Shown in pieces: positions 13,201-26,553 of a stretch of 64,000 nucleotides of DNA. The notes beneath the pieces were generated by a model, which saw nothing but the letters and a program-made list of their open reading frames with translations, searched no databases and was not told the DNA's origin. The position numbers and the translations under genes are program-made. Position 1 is the first letter of the stretch, and each line of letters opens with the position of its first letter. The stretch comes from Trochalopteron elliotii (lineage: Eukaryota > Chordata > Aves > Passeriformes > Leiothrichidae), in the NCBI GenBank assembly GCA_024734555.1, contig JANPWX010000451.1, positions 1,448,728-1,512,727 on the forward strand. The letters run 5' to 3'.

Positions 13201-16200
13201 TTCAGAATTGATTGGGATCTGCAGAAATGGGCTGTAACCCCTGTGACCTCCTCATCAGCTCTGAGGGCCTTACAGGATGAAATGTGGGACCAAGTTAAGA
13301 ACTTTTGTGTTGCTTGTGTGAAACAGTTCCAGCTTTCTCTGCTGGGCAAACATGGAATCGTTGGCTTAGGGTTGATCCCATGAAATGGCCTCATGCCCAC
13401 TGACTCAGGGCACTGTGTATAAATTGGGTAAGCAAAAGCTAATTACCTCCTGTAAAGCACCTCTCCTCTTGAATCCTATGGGCCTTCTCATCCCATGACT
13501 AATTGCATGTCTTCTCATTTACATTTGAGCCAGCCTCCACAGAAGGCAGTAGGAGTTAATTCTCTGATTTTCCTGGGAAAGGAACTGAACTCTGTCCTCT
13601 GTGAGCGAGTTTCTCTGAGCAGATGGATGTTGCTGAACAGTGCAGTGAGAGCAGGAGCTCTGCAGGAGCCATGGGCTGATGGCAATTCTCCTGGTGCTGC
13701 TCAGGAAAAGGCCTTTTTCAGACCCATCCTCTCTAAGAAGCAGAAGCACACATTTCTGTGGCTTGCTATGCAAGCACCTTCCCCTCAGAGATGGTGCATT
13801 TAGAGCACCAAGAGTGGAGGGAAGTGTAAGAGGATTTCTCTCTCTTTTCCATTTCTAAGCAATAAAAAAGAGCAATTAAGAATTCAGCTGGCTTAACAAT
13901 TAAATAGAATAGATTTAAAAAGCCATGACTTTTTTTTTGAGCAAAGATGCACTTACAAAACCTCATCTTTTTTCAAAACACAAGCTTACACTGTGAGTTG
14001 TGGGCACAAAATTATTATTACTACTTCGTACCTGCAGCTGAAAAAGGAACCATATACCTCTGGATGTCAAATGTGGCTTTAATCTGCTTCACAGCTTGTT
14101 TTGTTTTGTTTTTCTCTGTTTCATTTCCCTTTGCGGTGTTAAACTCTGACCCTGAAAGGTGAGGAAGTGAAGGAAATGGAAGAGTGAAATTTGGGGAGTC
14201 TGAGGCAAAAGAGCCAAGGGAACCACGGGGCAGCCTGTCTGGTTGAGAGATTGAAATGTAAGTGGACTCCTCAAATTAATTACCTTGGAACCCACTCACT
14301 TATGGATGTGGACTCCCTCAAGCATAAGTCTTGCATTATGTCACCGAGATGGCATTTGGGGCTGATTTATGTTGGCACAGGAGTGGCCATAAAGTGCACA
14401 TGTGTGCCCAGAGTAGCCCCTTTTCAAACAGAGCATGTTTATAGAAACAGGAAACGTGGCTGGAGCAGGAGCACCCCGAGCCTCTGCTGTGTCAACAACA
14501 TCACAAATACAGGTATCCAGGATCTGCACCCTGCCTGCATTTTCCATGGATTTCCACTCTTGTCTGTAGCCTGGAACACAGTTACAAGAGATTAGTGGTT
14601 GGTGGATGGAGGAAAAATGACTTATTAGGTGAAATTTTGCTCCACTAAAGATGTGTATCTGACCAAGAGCCACAATCCACATTTTAATCCTTTTCTTTCT
14701 TACTCTGCTCTAATCCATGGCTGATATTTCACAGTGATAATCACTCTTTTTTTTCCTTCTTGGAGAATGAGAACACATTATATTAATTATGTCTGATTAT
14801 GTAGTCCCATAATTTATCTTTAATAAAATATGGGATTTCTGTCTGAATGAATCTGAAGCCTTCAGGTCATGTTCAGGGAAGTGCAAACTCTTCATAGTTC
14901 TTTATAGTACATTAGAAACAGTTAAATATATACAAGCACTTTTAGAAGACAGAAAAGCAGATGTAAATGAAGATCAGAAATTGCAGAGTAGTTTTGGTGA
15001 CTGAGAAAACTGTACTCCCTGATTCCTCAGATGCATTTATTTGCATGTTCAGTCTTCAACCTGCTCTGAGTTGTGAGGTGCTATAAATATTTACAAATAA
15101 CCAGCTCCATGGTCTGTTTGGATCTGCTGTGTCTGTAGTGAACTGAGAGGGGTTTCATGCTCCCAGAGCTCAGTGTTTTGTACACAAAGCAGCCTCCTCT
15201 AGGTTTCAAAGGAGAACCAATGGTGCAGGAGGAATCCTTTTTCTCATGTGGTATACAGCCCTTCTTCCTCAATCTGAGGAATCCTTGTGTTGGTAATGAA
15301 ACAATTCGGGAGATTTTTTTAGGGCACATCTGATATTAGGAGTTGGAAGAAGGAAGATCTTCCTGTTGTCTTAGAGAGGAAATGCACGTGAATCCTAAAG
15401 CCCAAAATGCTGTTTGTCAGTGACTTGAAACAGGAATTTGTAAGGAGCCTTTTCCATGGATATGCTCTACTCTTACACCTTTAGAGCTGACAGGAGGTGT
15501 AAGCACTGCTCACAGGAGCACATCTGTAGCACAGAGAGTGACAGCGTTGACCAGGTAACTCAGAGAGCCTGGACTATTCTCAGATTTTACTGAAAAGCAG
15601 CAGTAGCTGTGTTGCAGTTCTTGCTCAGGGGATGTTGGTAATCTGGGTCTAACTGAGTAGGCCGTGGCAGTAGGACTGGTCTATTACCCACTGAAGACTT
15701 ACATTCCCTTTGGAGATGACATGGGAAAGTATTTCTATCAGGAAATACAGTTCCTTCATCAAGTGTCTTAGGACTTGTTTATTTACCGATTGCAAGTCAG
15801 ATAAATTTGTCAAAACACTTGTAACCTGCAGAATGAAAAGCAGAACCAAACACCCTGTCTGGTGTTTTATTGCATGATATATTTCATGACTGACTGCTGA
15901 GTGTGGCACTCAGTGAATATCCTGCCATGGTCACTGCTATTGAGGAGCAGACAGGAGCTGTGATGCTCTGCTGGATTTGGACTCAGACATATTTTTCTGC
16001 TTTTTATTGGAAAATTGCTTGCAGGTAAATGCTTGGTTTGAGTTCTCCTTTGCTGTCTCATTTCAGGGCATGCTGGTGTGTTTGGGACAAGATTAGAACA
16101 GAATAACAGGAACACTTATCAGAAGGATTGGGAAACAGATACTGTAGTGCTGAGTGGGTGTCATGGGGGAGGGTTTTTAACTTCCCTGGATTAGTGCCCA

Positions 16201-18488
16201 GCACAGGGGTAGATGTAGGAAAAATCATGTCGGCAGAGAATTGCGTGTTGAGTCTCTGTGGGTGTGAGCTGAGGACGCCCCACAGCAGCCTGGAATCCCA
16301 TCTCTGCTGTCTGGAATTGCAGGAATAGGCAGCACAGGAGCTCTGGTGACTGAAAGGGCTGTGTTCCCTGTCAGAACAGTGTCCATGCAGGCCTCAGATG
16401 CAAAGAGACCTGCTTGTTAGAAATCAAAATATTTCCTTCCCAAAGGTAAGAAACACAAGATTTTCAGAGTTTTGCAACACATTTCAGCTGTTTGAAAGAA
16501 CTGTTTTCCTTCAAGCTCACTGAAGCCAGCACTTGTCTCTGTTACTGCTCACTGTTCCCATCTCACAGAGATCACTGCCTCTGAAGGACTTAGAGCAATG
16601 CACTTCACTGGGATGGGGAGGAGCTGCAGGCTCTAGCAGCCAGTTTGTCACATTGGTAAGGATTCTGAAAATTAGGAAGTCTCTGAAGGTGCATGTTAGA
16701 AGGTTGCTGGCAACCAAATTTCTTATTTTTGTGCCTTAACTTTCCTCTGAAATACAAGCTGTGGTGCAGAGTGTCCACGTGCATTTGTGGAGAGGGAATG
16801 TGGTTTTAACACCAAGCTGGCCCCTAACAAATTCTCAGACTTTATAAACTTTATACAATTGTTTGTGCCCCCTGTGTGTAGTTGACATTAATGTACATGA
16901 TGCACAGAGAGCCATCAGAGCAGGATATGAAACAGGAACCTGTGGAGTGACCGTGAGTCAGACGCAGATGTAAAAGCCTTCAGGAGCACACGCTCCCTGA
17001 CGTTTGTCAGAAAGGGGATGGCCCGGAATCCCAGCCCAAGCAGATGTGTTGCAATAGGCACAGGAAGAGATCAGTCTTAGTGTCCCCTGATGGCTTCTCC
17101 TGGAGATTTGAGGCTATGCCAGCTTTTGTCTGTGATCCAGCCTGGATCTGGAATGAAGCCTTTCTTCCCAGACGTGATGTGTTCATGTTTTGGTTTCTGT
17201 GAAGCAAAGACTTGATGTGAACCTGGACGGGGGAGCAGCAGCTTCTTATAACTTGTAACTTCTCTCTATTTGCATAAGAATTAGCCAGAGGAAGAAAAAT
17301 ATTTATGTTCTTTTTGTATGTGAAGTGTAGAGACTGAAGGGATTCACAGTGAGATTTCCCAGCTGTGCTGTCACAGAGGTTAGCAGCCCACACTGCAAGT
17401 TCACGCCAGAGCAGCTTCCACAGTGATCAGCTCCAGCCTCTGGTCCTGTGTAACCTCTTCCCTTTCCCCCTGCCCTCCCCCGGATCCTGGCATCTTCCTT
17501 ATCTCTGATACCCCTCATCTGACCCCTCCATTCCTGGTCTCACTGTGTCTCCTCCAGAAACTGGACAGATGGACAGGTCTGTCAGGAGATGCAGGAAGGG
17601 AACCTGGGGTTATCTCAGTGTGCAGGTTATCGAAGGGTTGCTCTCAAGAAATGTATCTGGGAGCAGTCCAAGTCATCCCAAGCTGGAGACAAGTGGAGGC
17701 TGGGCTGGTGAGTTCCTCAGGATCAGCTGTCTTGTGGATATGGGGGAAAGATGAGAACTCTGAAAATAGTGGTGGAGGCGCCCTGAAGGCAGAAAGAGGT
17801 GCCTGAGATTGAGAAATGTGGAAGGAAAGTAATTTTTTTGGTATGTATTTGGGGACTTTGAATTAGCTTCCTCTGCAAGGAAGGGCTTCCTGGAATTCTT
17901 TGACTGGTTTTATACCCAGAAGGGAATTCTTTGGCATTGGATTCAATGCACACATGGGATTTCACTTTGCTGTGAGGCTGCCCTGTGACAAACCACCTCC
18001 AAAATGCAATCAGCAAAGTTTTCCTCAGATACAAACTCTGTGACTGCTTCCACGCTGGACTCCTGCTTGCTCATTCCTCGGCTGGTTTGTCAAAACTTCA
18101 CAACATTTAGGCTGCTTTTCCTTGCAGTGCTGAGTCATTCTCTGAATGGAGTGAGAATTAAAGGGTTTGTTACTGTAAATTTTGCTAGCCTCTGTCTGAA
18201 ATCCAAGTGAGAAAAACTGCAATGTCAGTTTGCTCAAAAATGAGCTTTAAAAGAACCTTTGTCCTCAATACTTTTATATGGAACACTTGCACATATTTTT
18301 TTTCCCTGTCACTTGTGGTCTCTTTAATTACACCACGGGAATCTGAACTGTGGCAGAATCAGACACAGAAAAAGCATGACCAAGGAAAACAGAAGTTTTA
18401 TTGGTTTTAAGTAGATTTTCCAATCTAAGAGATGACTTTCCTGAAAAGGCAATGACATGACAGCCCTCTGTTTGCAAAGGTTCTTTTG
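4251..18488. other. Long unique stretch without recognisable genes or transposons
   Basis: About 14.2 kb in which I recognise no coding exon, structural RNA or CR1 copy. Frames reach at most about 140 codons and occur on both strands. Short T or A runs occur, for example at about 5439-5450 and 12375-12384. A patch near 6278-6312 holds CRE/AP-1-like words. The sequence is compatible with intergenic or intronic DNA; I cannot tell which. Confidence 0.5.
12866..12914. repeat. Short local duplication, 27-bp spacing
   Basis: The word cttctcattgctgcattct at 12866-12884 recurs at 12893-12911 with one mismatch, 27 bp downstream. After that the copies diverge. It looks like replication slippage within CT-rich sequence; no function is suggested. 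Confidence 0.7.
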
Positions 18489-18657
18489 CAGCCCAGAGAA
18501 GCTGGGTCTGCCCCATTCCTGGAGGTGTGCAAGGCCAGGTTGGATGGGGCTTGGAGCAACCTGGGATGGTGGAAGGTTCCTGCCCATGGCAGGGGGTGGA
18601 ACTGAATGAACTTTAAGTTCCTTTCCAACCCAAACCATTCTGGGATTCTGTGATTCA
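18489..18657 (+). mobile_element. CR1 LINE 3'-end fragment, sense
   Basis: Sense-strand CR1 3' sequence: cagcccagagaagctg, a 'gccccattcctggag' segment, caaggccaggttggatgggg, then ccaacccaaaccattctggg and an attctgtgattc tail. It is a 5'-truncated copy of about 170 bp with its 3' end at the high-coordinate side. Long antisense frames over this stretch (for example 18425-18787, minus) are read through the repeat and are not genes. Confidence 0.93.
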
Positions 18658-19668
18658 TGTCCAGGACACACCAGTGCATACAGGGACTGGTGGGGCACGT
18701 ATGTGCTGCAGCCTCCTTGCTGGGTACAACCAAAGCCATAATTTTAAGGATTATCCTCATGCACGCAGAGGAAAATTCAGTTTTCAAAATTCTTTACTGG
18801 TGAGGAAACGTAAGCCAGAACACTGTTGGGTTTTCTGATGTCAGTGTGAGCTGATGGAGTTGGCAAGAAGAAAAATTATCCTTCAATTATAGGCTAAACA
18901 TCTTTAAAAGAAATCGCTGAGACATAGATGGTATGGAGCCCCACATTACTATTATTATACTCAGTAAAAAAAAGAGTCCATAAGCTCTTCTCTCTCCTCC
19001 CTCCTCTGTTAAAAAATTAGTGTCTTTGTCACATGTAAGAGCTGTACAAGTAACAGGAACAAAACATGTAGGTGTTCTGAACAGAGTCATTAAACAACAT
19101 TTGTTAAGCACACCAAGTTCTGGACTAATTCATTCTGTAGCTCTTCTGCTTCATGTGCTCAGGTGATAAAGAATTATGCAGAACTTCCATGCAGTGGCAA
19201 TTTTTTTTTTTTTCTTGAATCAAATGGTGACTCAGATTGAAAATGTCACTGAGACACTGGCTGTGGTGAGACTGTGTGGCTGCTGGTTCCAATCACCCTG
19301 TGAATAGAAGAGGCCCTGTTGGTGATGCCAAGAGCCAGACCAGACCCCCTCTGCAGGGATAAGGCAAGAATTAAACTTCACTTTCAGTAGAAAAGGCTGA
19401 AAGTTGATAAGCCATGAGTTTTAAAATGTTACATTCAGTGGTTCTTCAGAGAAAGGGTTCTATTGATGGAAGAGAAACATTTCATGGTAAGAAGTCTGTC
19501 CTCCCAGATGTTAAAATGGAATGGAAACATTTTCCCTATTTTATTTACAGTCTTTTCTTCTAGACAATATTTCTAACTTCTTTCTGAATCTTCTGTGATC
19601 TGTGATAATGTTATAATTTGATTATATGGTGTAATCATGATACACACTACAAAGATTACTTATTAAAT

Positions 19669-19700
19669 ATTATATATATACACACACCCATATATATATC
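19669..19700. repeat. TA/CA microsatellite
   Basis: An alternating run of atatta, tatatata, cacacaccc and tatatatatc. It is an imperfect, probably unstable dinucleotide repeat of about 32 bp with no apparent function. Confidence 0.85.
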
Positions 19701-21769
19701 TAGCATGGCATTGTTTTTGGCTGTGGTAGTTGCTATCAACTCAAATGTCCAGGAGGAAGCATCCAGCCCTTAGGCACTGTTTATACACCAGGAAAGTTTG
19801 GGGAACTTCTGGTCTTGGGGTTGGATCACCCACTAGCACTGTACTTGCTATGCACTCCCACTCGGGATTGAGTCTACCTACCTTCTCTGCAGAGTTTGAA
19901 ATGCCACTGCTCTGAATGATTCTTCGCCCACAGAAGGAGGGAGGAATTCAAATCAGCTGGGGAGCAAAGCACTCTCTGCTGGGAACAGGAGGAAAGAGGG
20001 CTTCTGGTGGTGGGAGAAGTGGGGGAGGAAATGAAACCACTTTTGGGGAGAAGTTTGCTCTGCAGTATGGGAGGATATGGATGAAGTGGGACAGGATGTG
20101 AGAGCACCAGACATTGGCAGAGGGGAAAGGAAAATGGATGTTCATCAAGCCCTAACCATGGGAAGAAAATGAAGGATAATACAGTGATGGGAAAAAACCT
20201 TAAACTTGGGTTTTTTCCATGAGGATACCCAGCCTGATGATTTGAGGTGACCCTTGTCTTTCCAAAACTGTTCTCCCTGGTTGGAAGAGATGCTGCACTT
20301 TTGGCCAAATCCCTGCAGCCCCAGCAGTGGTTTTAGCAGTGCCATCCCCTCCAGGAGTTGCTGAACACCCTTTGAGTTCCCTGCAGGAAGCAGGAGCCAG
20401 TTCTGGTGCCTGGCACACATCACCCCTCTGTGTGCCCTATGAGTGCTCTGCCTGTAAAGCTGGGAAGCCCAAGCATGAGGGGGGAGAGATCTGCCAAAGG
20501 AAAGGAAGGCTCAAGGAAGAGTGGCTCTGCTTGTGTAGCTGAGCGAGGGTGTTTTCGTTGTGGAGATCCCTATTTTTAGGTTCTGTACTTTGCCATTGTC
20601 TCCTTTGCTGTGAGCTGAGCTGCTGCCTCCTATTGCTTCCCTTCACTACAGTCTGGTTATAAAAGATGCAGTTCTGACTTCATCATGTTTTGGATTTGCT
20701 CCTGGCCTGCTTATCATGCTAAGTGAAGGTTCCTAGGGAAGCAACACCAATCCTGACAGGATCCAAGGCTCCAGGGATAAAATGACCTAACTTCTATCTT
20801 AGCATGTCAGCATTACCACACTTGTGTGTCAGGTATCCACAGACTCAAGACAGGCTTTTACAAGGTGCTCCTCAGATGCTTTTTGACAAATTCATTTGGA
20901 GATTTCCCCGTTTGCCTTCCTGTTTTTAAGTCTTGAGAATGCAGATGGGTTGTCGCATTTTCAGGCTTCCTCATGCAATCAAGTTGGAGAAAAAATATTT
21001 AGACATAATTATATACCCCCAGGAACTGGATCTCATTCAACTTGCAGAGCAAATCACAACAGTTAGTAGGGCTGTACTAGACTGAAAAAGTCCAGAGAAG
21101 AAATATCACATATAAAATGCCTCACTTGCACTAGTTTCTATTTATTTATAGATTTACAGGTTCTTTTACTGCACAGGTATTGCAGAAGTATGACCTATTT
21201 TGTTTAGATAAAATCAAAACATGTTCATTCCTAAAAGTCAAAGAGCAAAATCAGATGGATTGTCATTGCTAAATTAGGCAGATTCACCATCCTTTGAATG
21301 CTGCTGGTTTAGGAAGGACAAGGTTGAAATGGAAAATACCTGCTCTTCATTATGCAGTGGATCTGGAAGGCAGCCAAAGTGGACAGTCTAGTCCAGCACT
21401 GATTGCTGGGCAGTCTAATCCAATCCAGACTGGTCTGGGGGGTGTCTCGTTTGTCCCTGGAGCAGAGGTAGCACTGCCTGAGCTGTCCACACTGTTTGGA
21501 CACTGAGCAACTTTCCACATCTGCCCCTCTCTTGATTTCCCTCCTTTCTGAGAAAGTTCTGAATGCTTCTTGACTCCATTCTCTGTGTTTTGAGATAACA
21601 CGTGAAAAGGAAACTTCTTGATAATTTTTTTTATTTTTTTTTCTGTTAGCTGCTGGGGAAGTCTTTTCTTTTTTTCCTTCCCAGATTCACATGACTCTCA
21701 GGAGTCGAGGAGGAGATAGGTAAGCACGAAAAACAAACGCAGAACCATCTGGTGTGTGGAGGAGGGACG

Positions 21770-21862
21770 ACTCCCACACTGAGCTCAGCACTAACGCGGC
21801 ATCTGCGCGGGGCCGGGGCGGCGGGGCCGGGGATGTGCGGCACCATCAGCCACGGGCAGATC
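21770..21862 (+). promoter_or_regulatory. GC-rich, CpG-dense patch with G-quadruplex motif
   Basis: About 13 CpG dinucleotides fall in roughly 90 bp, against a CpG-poor background. At 21809-21832 there are four runs of four Gs with spacers of 2, 4 and 2 bases, a textbook intramolecular G-quadruplex pattern on the plus strand. The block also contains a GC-box-like ggggcggcgg. Such patches can mark regulatory DNA or a minor promoter, but it is too short for a standard CpG island and no gene start is visible next to it. Confidence 0.4.
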
Positions 21863-23711
21863 CGGCAGATAAACACCTTGGGGGGGTGAATGATGCTGCC
21901 CAGGCACCATTCCCCAGCAGCCTAGGGAGCAGGAGCAGCCCCAGTGCAGAGACAAGGGGTCAGGGGACACACACATGGGCAAGTGAGGCTTTGAACTCTC
22001 ACTGTGTTTTAAGTGTTGCTGTGTTTGTTCCCTGTAAAAATGGGCAACAAAAAAAAAAAATCAGGAATGGTTCTTCCAGCCCGGGAGACTTTGAGCCTCT
22101 TTCCTCAACTTTCGTGATGGGCACAGCGTTCCCTAAGGGGCTGAGGGGAGGACAGAAATTCCTCATGGTTACTCTCACGGAAGCTTCTTCAGGAGGAAAA
22201 ATGGATTCCCTGCATTGGTTTTCTTGCAAGCTGCAAGTGTTGTAGACAAACCAGCCCCAGAGCAGGGCTGTTGCATGCAGCAGCACTGCCAGACCTGAGA
22301 TGAACTTACTAACTCCTCACACATTCACTGGGCAAAACTGACTGAGCTTCCAAAAAATCCTATTGCCTATTTTGGGGCCCTGTTCAGCCCTCACTCCAGA
22401 GCTACTGCTGAGAGAGACCTGTTCTTGCTGGGAGTGAAACTGGACTGTCACAGAGCCAGCAATAAAAGTGTGATGCACATCAAGCTGCTGAGCAGTGCCA
22501 CCCTACTCTGTGTAGAGTGTTTTACCTGCTCTTTCTTAGTGAGGCTAATGATGCTACCTAAGGATACTCCCAAAGGCATAAGTGGTTCATATTTTACAGC
22601 AAGCTTCAAAGACATAAATGGCTACAGAGTGGTAAAGTATCATTATCTGCCACTTTGGAGAGATGATCCAGATTTGTAGAAAATTGGGCTGTTTATTCTA
22701 CAATTCAGTGGAAAAATAAGTCTCTATAGAAACTACCACTTCAGAGGTATTTACATTTCTCTACTATGAAGCATCTTGAGAAAGAGCATTCCCATAAAAA
22801 GCAAACTGAAGTTGTTACATTTAGTATAATAAGGTAATATTTACAGAAGACAGTGTATGTTGTAAGTATTATTATGGGGTTGCTGTGGATCCATGGAATA
22901 TATTGTTAGGATACTCAAATTTCCCAACAGGAAAAACAGTGCTGTGTAAAACTAATGCATAAAAATTCCCTTGTGCCCTCCCTGGTGGTGAAGCTGCAGT
23001 GAAACTGAAGATTGAAGCTCATATCTCTGGCAAAGCTAGTCCTTTAGAAGTTCATTTCTGAGTAAGATTGCAAGAAAAACACCCACATTTTGAGCTGAAG
23101 GTGCCCTCATATGTGTGTGCTTGCAATTAGAATTTGGGTATTTGTTACTGGTACTGAGCTGGGCCATTTCCTCCAGCTCTGCAGTTGTGAAGCACCACAT
23201 GAGTGTGCCAGTCTGTAGTTATCTAATAGTGAAAATGATACAACGAGAATAAAGAAAATACAAATAGCATCTTTTTTTTGTGTGTGTTTGCAATGGTGCT
23301 GAGAGATTTGGAAAGGTTGGTGAGCAGTGGATTGTGAGCTGCATCCCTACTTCCACCCTGTGTCCATCTTTTTCGAGGAATAGATGAAGCATTGCAAGAG
23401 CATTCTTTGAAAACACATCTGAAAGATTCAAATGCCTGAACATCACTGATGTCTTCCTTGGTGGTTGAATGCTCTGAAGAACATCAGCCAACACATTTAC
23501 TCAGGCCAGTAGCAGTGGAAGTTTATGCTCCAGATGTCAATTAATCACTCCAGTGATAAATAATGGCTGAAGTGATTCTTGGTACCAAAACATCTCATGG
23601 TGGCTGCTGCAGATGCAGAAGTAAGAAGCGTGTAAGAACCAGTATTGTCTTTTTAAAGTAATAGTTTGAGTCAATTAACTAACAAATGCAACCCCCAAAT
23701 AACAGTCAATT

Positions 23712-23730
23712 AAAAAAAAAAAAAAAAAAA
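23712..23730. repeat. Poly(A) tract, 19 bp
   Basis: An uninterrupted run of 19 As. I looked upstream for a retroposed gene that could have donated a poly(A) tail and recognised none, and saw no clear flanking target-site duplication. Confidence 0.95.
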
Positions 23731-25870
23731 GAGGAGGGGCCAGGCTGCTGCTTCCTAAATCGGATTTGTTCTCTGACAAATGACTAAATTACAGGTTTTA
23801 ATAACAACAAATTGTATCAGTGCTGTCTTGACCCATTTACTCGATCCTGGTGTCTCTCCCATGCCTTTGTTTTGTTGTTTTTCTTGCCCAAGATTCCCAG
23901 AAGCTTTGAATGCAAGACATAATGACACAGCTCCTGCCCTGGTAGCACATTGTGCAGTCTTTTGTTTCAAGCACACAGCATGCACCCAGACTTGCTCATA
24001 AAATATCCATAGCAAAATCATGTGATGCCTGTCTCTCTTATACATTTTTAAGAACTGTGCCCTAAATCCATTAAAAGACTAAGGCATGAATAGAAGAATA
24101 ATCCTTCCTATCATGTGGGTGAGAAAGGAGTTGGGATCAAGTTAACTGGACATATAAAATGAGCCATGTGAATTTGCTGACTACTAAATTTCTGCTATGG
24201 GAACATAGGATCTCTTGAAGTCCAACTCTTTTGTCTAAGTAGATGAAAAAGGGTTTTGCATAATAGAGCAGAGGAACTTTGCACGGTAAAAATGGAGCTG
24301 ATGTAAAGAAAGGTCAGAGAAACAACCAGAGTCAGAAGATGGTGAGGACCATGTATATTGACACAAGGTGCCTTCTGATTTCAGGACAACTAAGAGGAGG
24401 GAAATGTGTCTTTATGACAAATTACTTTTGCAATGTGAAGTGGTGGCTCTTACTCCAGAAATGAATCTTGGAAATTCAATTCCATACACTGAAAAAAATG
24501 GCCTTCATTGTTTTACCCTTAGGAGAGAAGTAGGGAACCTAACACCATTCCACATGGATGTTCAAAGGAGAAGGGAATGAGCCAGGAATTCATTCTAGAA
24601 ATGAAAGAGAATTGGGTATCTACATCCCTAAGGCTCTTTATAAAATGATGTTCTACACCTCTTGTCAGGAGTCCTCTCATCTGCTCCTTTCTATACAACT
24701 GTATTGACTTTAATTTGGAAAATTTACACTCTGCCTAAGTCTTGGTGCCATACCTCCTTTCCCTATTGAGTGTCTTGCATCTTGGAATCATTTGCAGATG
24801 CCCTCAGAGGTACATTCCACTCTTCAGCATGTCCATAGGATTTCAGATGTATAGGTGGGGCTCAGAAGCAGCTGATTTTCCTTCCGTGGAAGGTGGGAGG
24901 GGATGAGGAGGGGACATGGCCCTTACCAGGAGCAGGGTGTTGTGTTCCTGCTCCTGAGTTAGCACCCCTTGCAGAGGCATTGCAGAGCCCCTTGCAGTTC
25001 CCAGGGCCCATCCTCCTTAGGGAATGTGAACCTCTGTCCTGAGGCAAGGTACAGAAATAAATGGCATTGGAATTTACTGTCAAAGTTTACAGCTGCATGG
25101 TTAAATGCAGATTTCCATAACCCAGTGGGGGTGTGCTGGCTGAGTACAGCCCCACACAGCCACCTTCATGGGTGCATTCCTTGGTGTGTCAGAAACTACC
25201 AGGAAAGCAGTTCAGTGTTTTCTGGGAAAAAGTTGGAGAGAAAAAGTAGCTTCAGCATTTAGGAATTAATTTCTTTAGAATATACTCCCAAGTTCTTGGG
25301 TCTCTGGAGTATGAGGTGATGCACAAGTCTCCTTTTGCACACTTGAACCCCAAAGCCAGGGGCTCTGTAAGAAGAAAATAAAGCTTCATAATGCTGTCTT
25401 GGGAGCCTTGACTGTATGAACTGGGACTGAATAGATTTCTGTTATTAATTCATCTTTGTTCAGAAACGGATCATGTTTTGTCCTCAGTTGCTGCTGGTGT
25501 CACTCCTCTGAGCTTGGTGGAATTCCTTGGGCAGGATCAGTGTTTGCTGGTCAGAAATGGGCCAGAGGACAAATCAGCCTCCATATACTCTAGAACTTCA
25601 CTCTGAAGAAAATCCCTTTGACAGAATCTTCAGTAACTAACTTATCACACAACTTCAAAAGCACAGTTTACTGTAACTATTAATTTGGAATTTTTCTATT
25701 TTGGTCATCTGCTTTTTAAAATGACTTGTTACTAGAACTGCCTTTGCAACTTGTTACTCTCTTTTCTACTTTCAGTTTCCCTCTGTACTGACTTGGTTGT
25801 AAGTAGGCTGTGGTTTTCTGAAAATGGAACTGTGATGTTTGCTGTGTTTTCTTATACAAGACCTGTCTTT

Positions 25871-25990
25871 AAAAAAAAAAAAACAAAAAAAAAAACAAAA
25901 AAAAAACCCAACCAAACAAAAAACCCAACAAGAAACCATACCCAAAAAACCCGCAAACCAAGTGACCACCATAAAACCCAACCTAGCCAA
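25871..25990. repeat. A-rich/AC-only low-complexity tract
   Basis: The tract begins with long A runs broken by single Cs (25871-25906) and continues as a mix of A and C with very few G or T bases to about 25990. It gives a lysine/asparagine/threonine-rich frame on the plus strand and a phenylalanine-rich frame on the minus strand. Both are artefacts of composition. Confidence 0.85.
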
Positions 25991-26532
25991 AATCTTAATT
26001 CTTTCTCCCAAGCATTGAAGTTACTACTATTAAGACAAATTTAACATGGACACAATGATTACTTCACCAAGATACTGTATTCACATCTAATTTGAGATTT
26101 TTAATAATATTTTCATTGTTAAGGGGTCCCATTGTGTGCAGGGAGTGTGTGCATAGATCAGCTTAAACATGTGATATGTGGATACTTGACCAAACCTGCA
26201 GGGAATGAAGTTTTCACAATCATGGTTTACCTCCTTTGTTTGTTTTACAAATAGCAACCTCAGTTTTGCATTTCTGGCCCTGGATCCCAAATAATGTCAG
26301 GAGGCTTCTGTATCAGATGGAAGCCCACCCTCCTGGTTTGAGAGTGAGGAATTACAATTACCAAAATACTCTGACCTTCAGCACTCCTCTTGGGAAAAAA
26401 AGATGTTATCATTAATATAGCCTCTGTATTTCTATTTTGACATCCCCTCTGATTTTGATTTCATTTTCATATGGTAGCTTTGATTCTTTTCACTTTCCAT
26501 TTAAAAATACCTCAGGTTACTTCAGGCACAGA

Positions 26533-26553
26533 TTTTTTTTTTTTTTTTTTTTT
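26533..26553. repeat. Poly(T) tract, 21 bp
   Basis: The longest pure homopolymer I found in the window, 21 Ts. It could be the tail of a minus-strand retroposed element, but the sequence on the far side is not a transposon I recognise. Confidence 0.95.

Noticed and set aside
13056..13383. Frames open on both strands, the minus one ending in an acidic FEEEDSDDVDIS stretch
   Set aside because: The acidic run comes from a cttctt/atcatc-rich patch. Both strands are open over the same bases, which is typical of chance and not of a gene.
18324..18787. Overlapping minus-strand frames of up to 124 codons
   Set aside because: They run antisense through the CR1 3' end at 18489-18657, a common source of long chance frames in birds.
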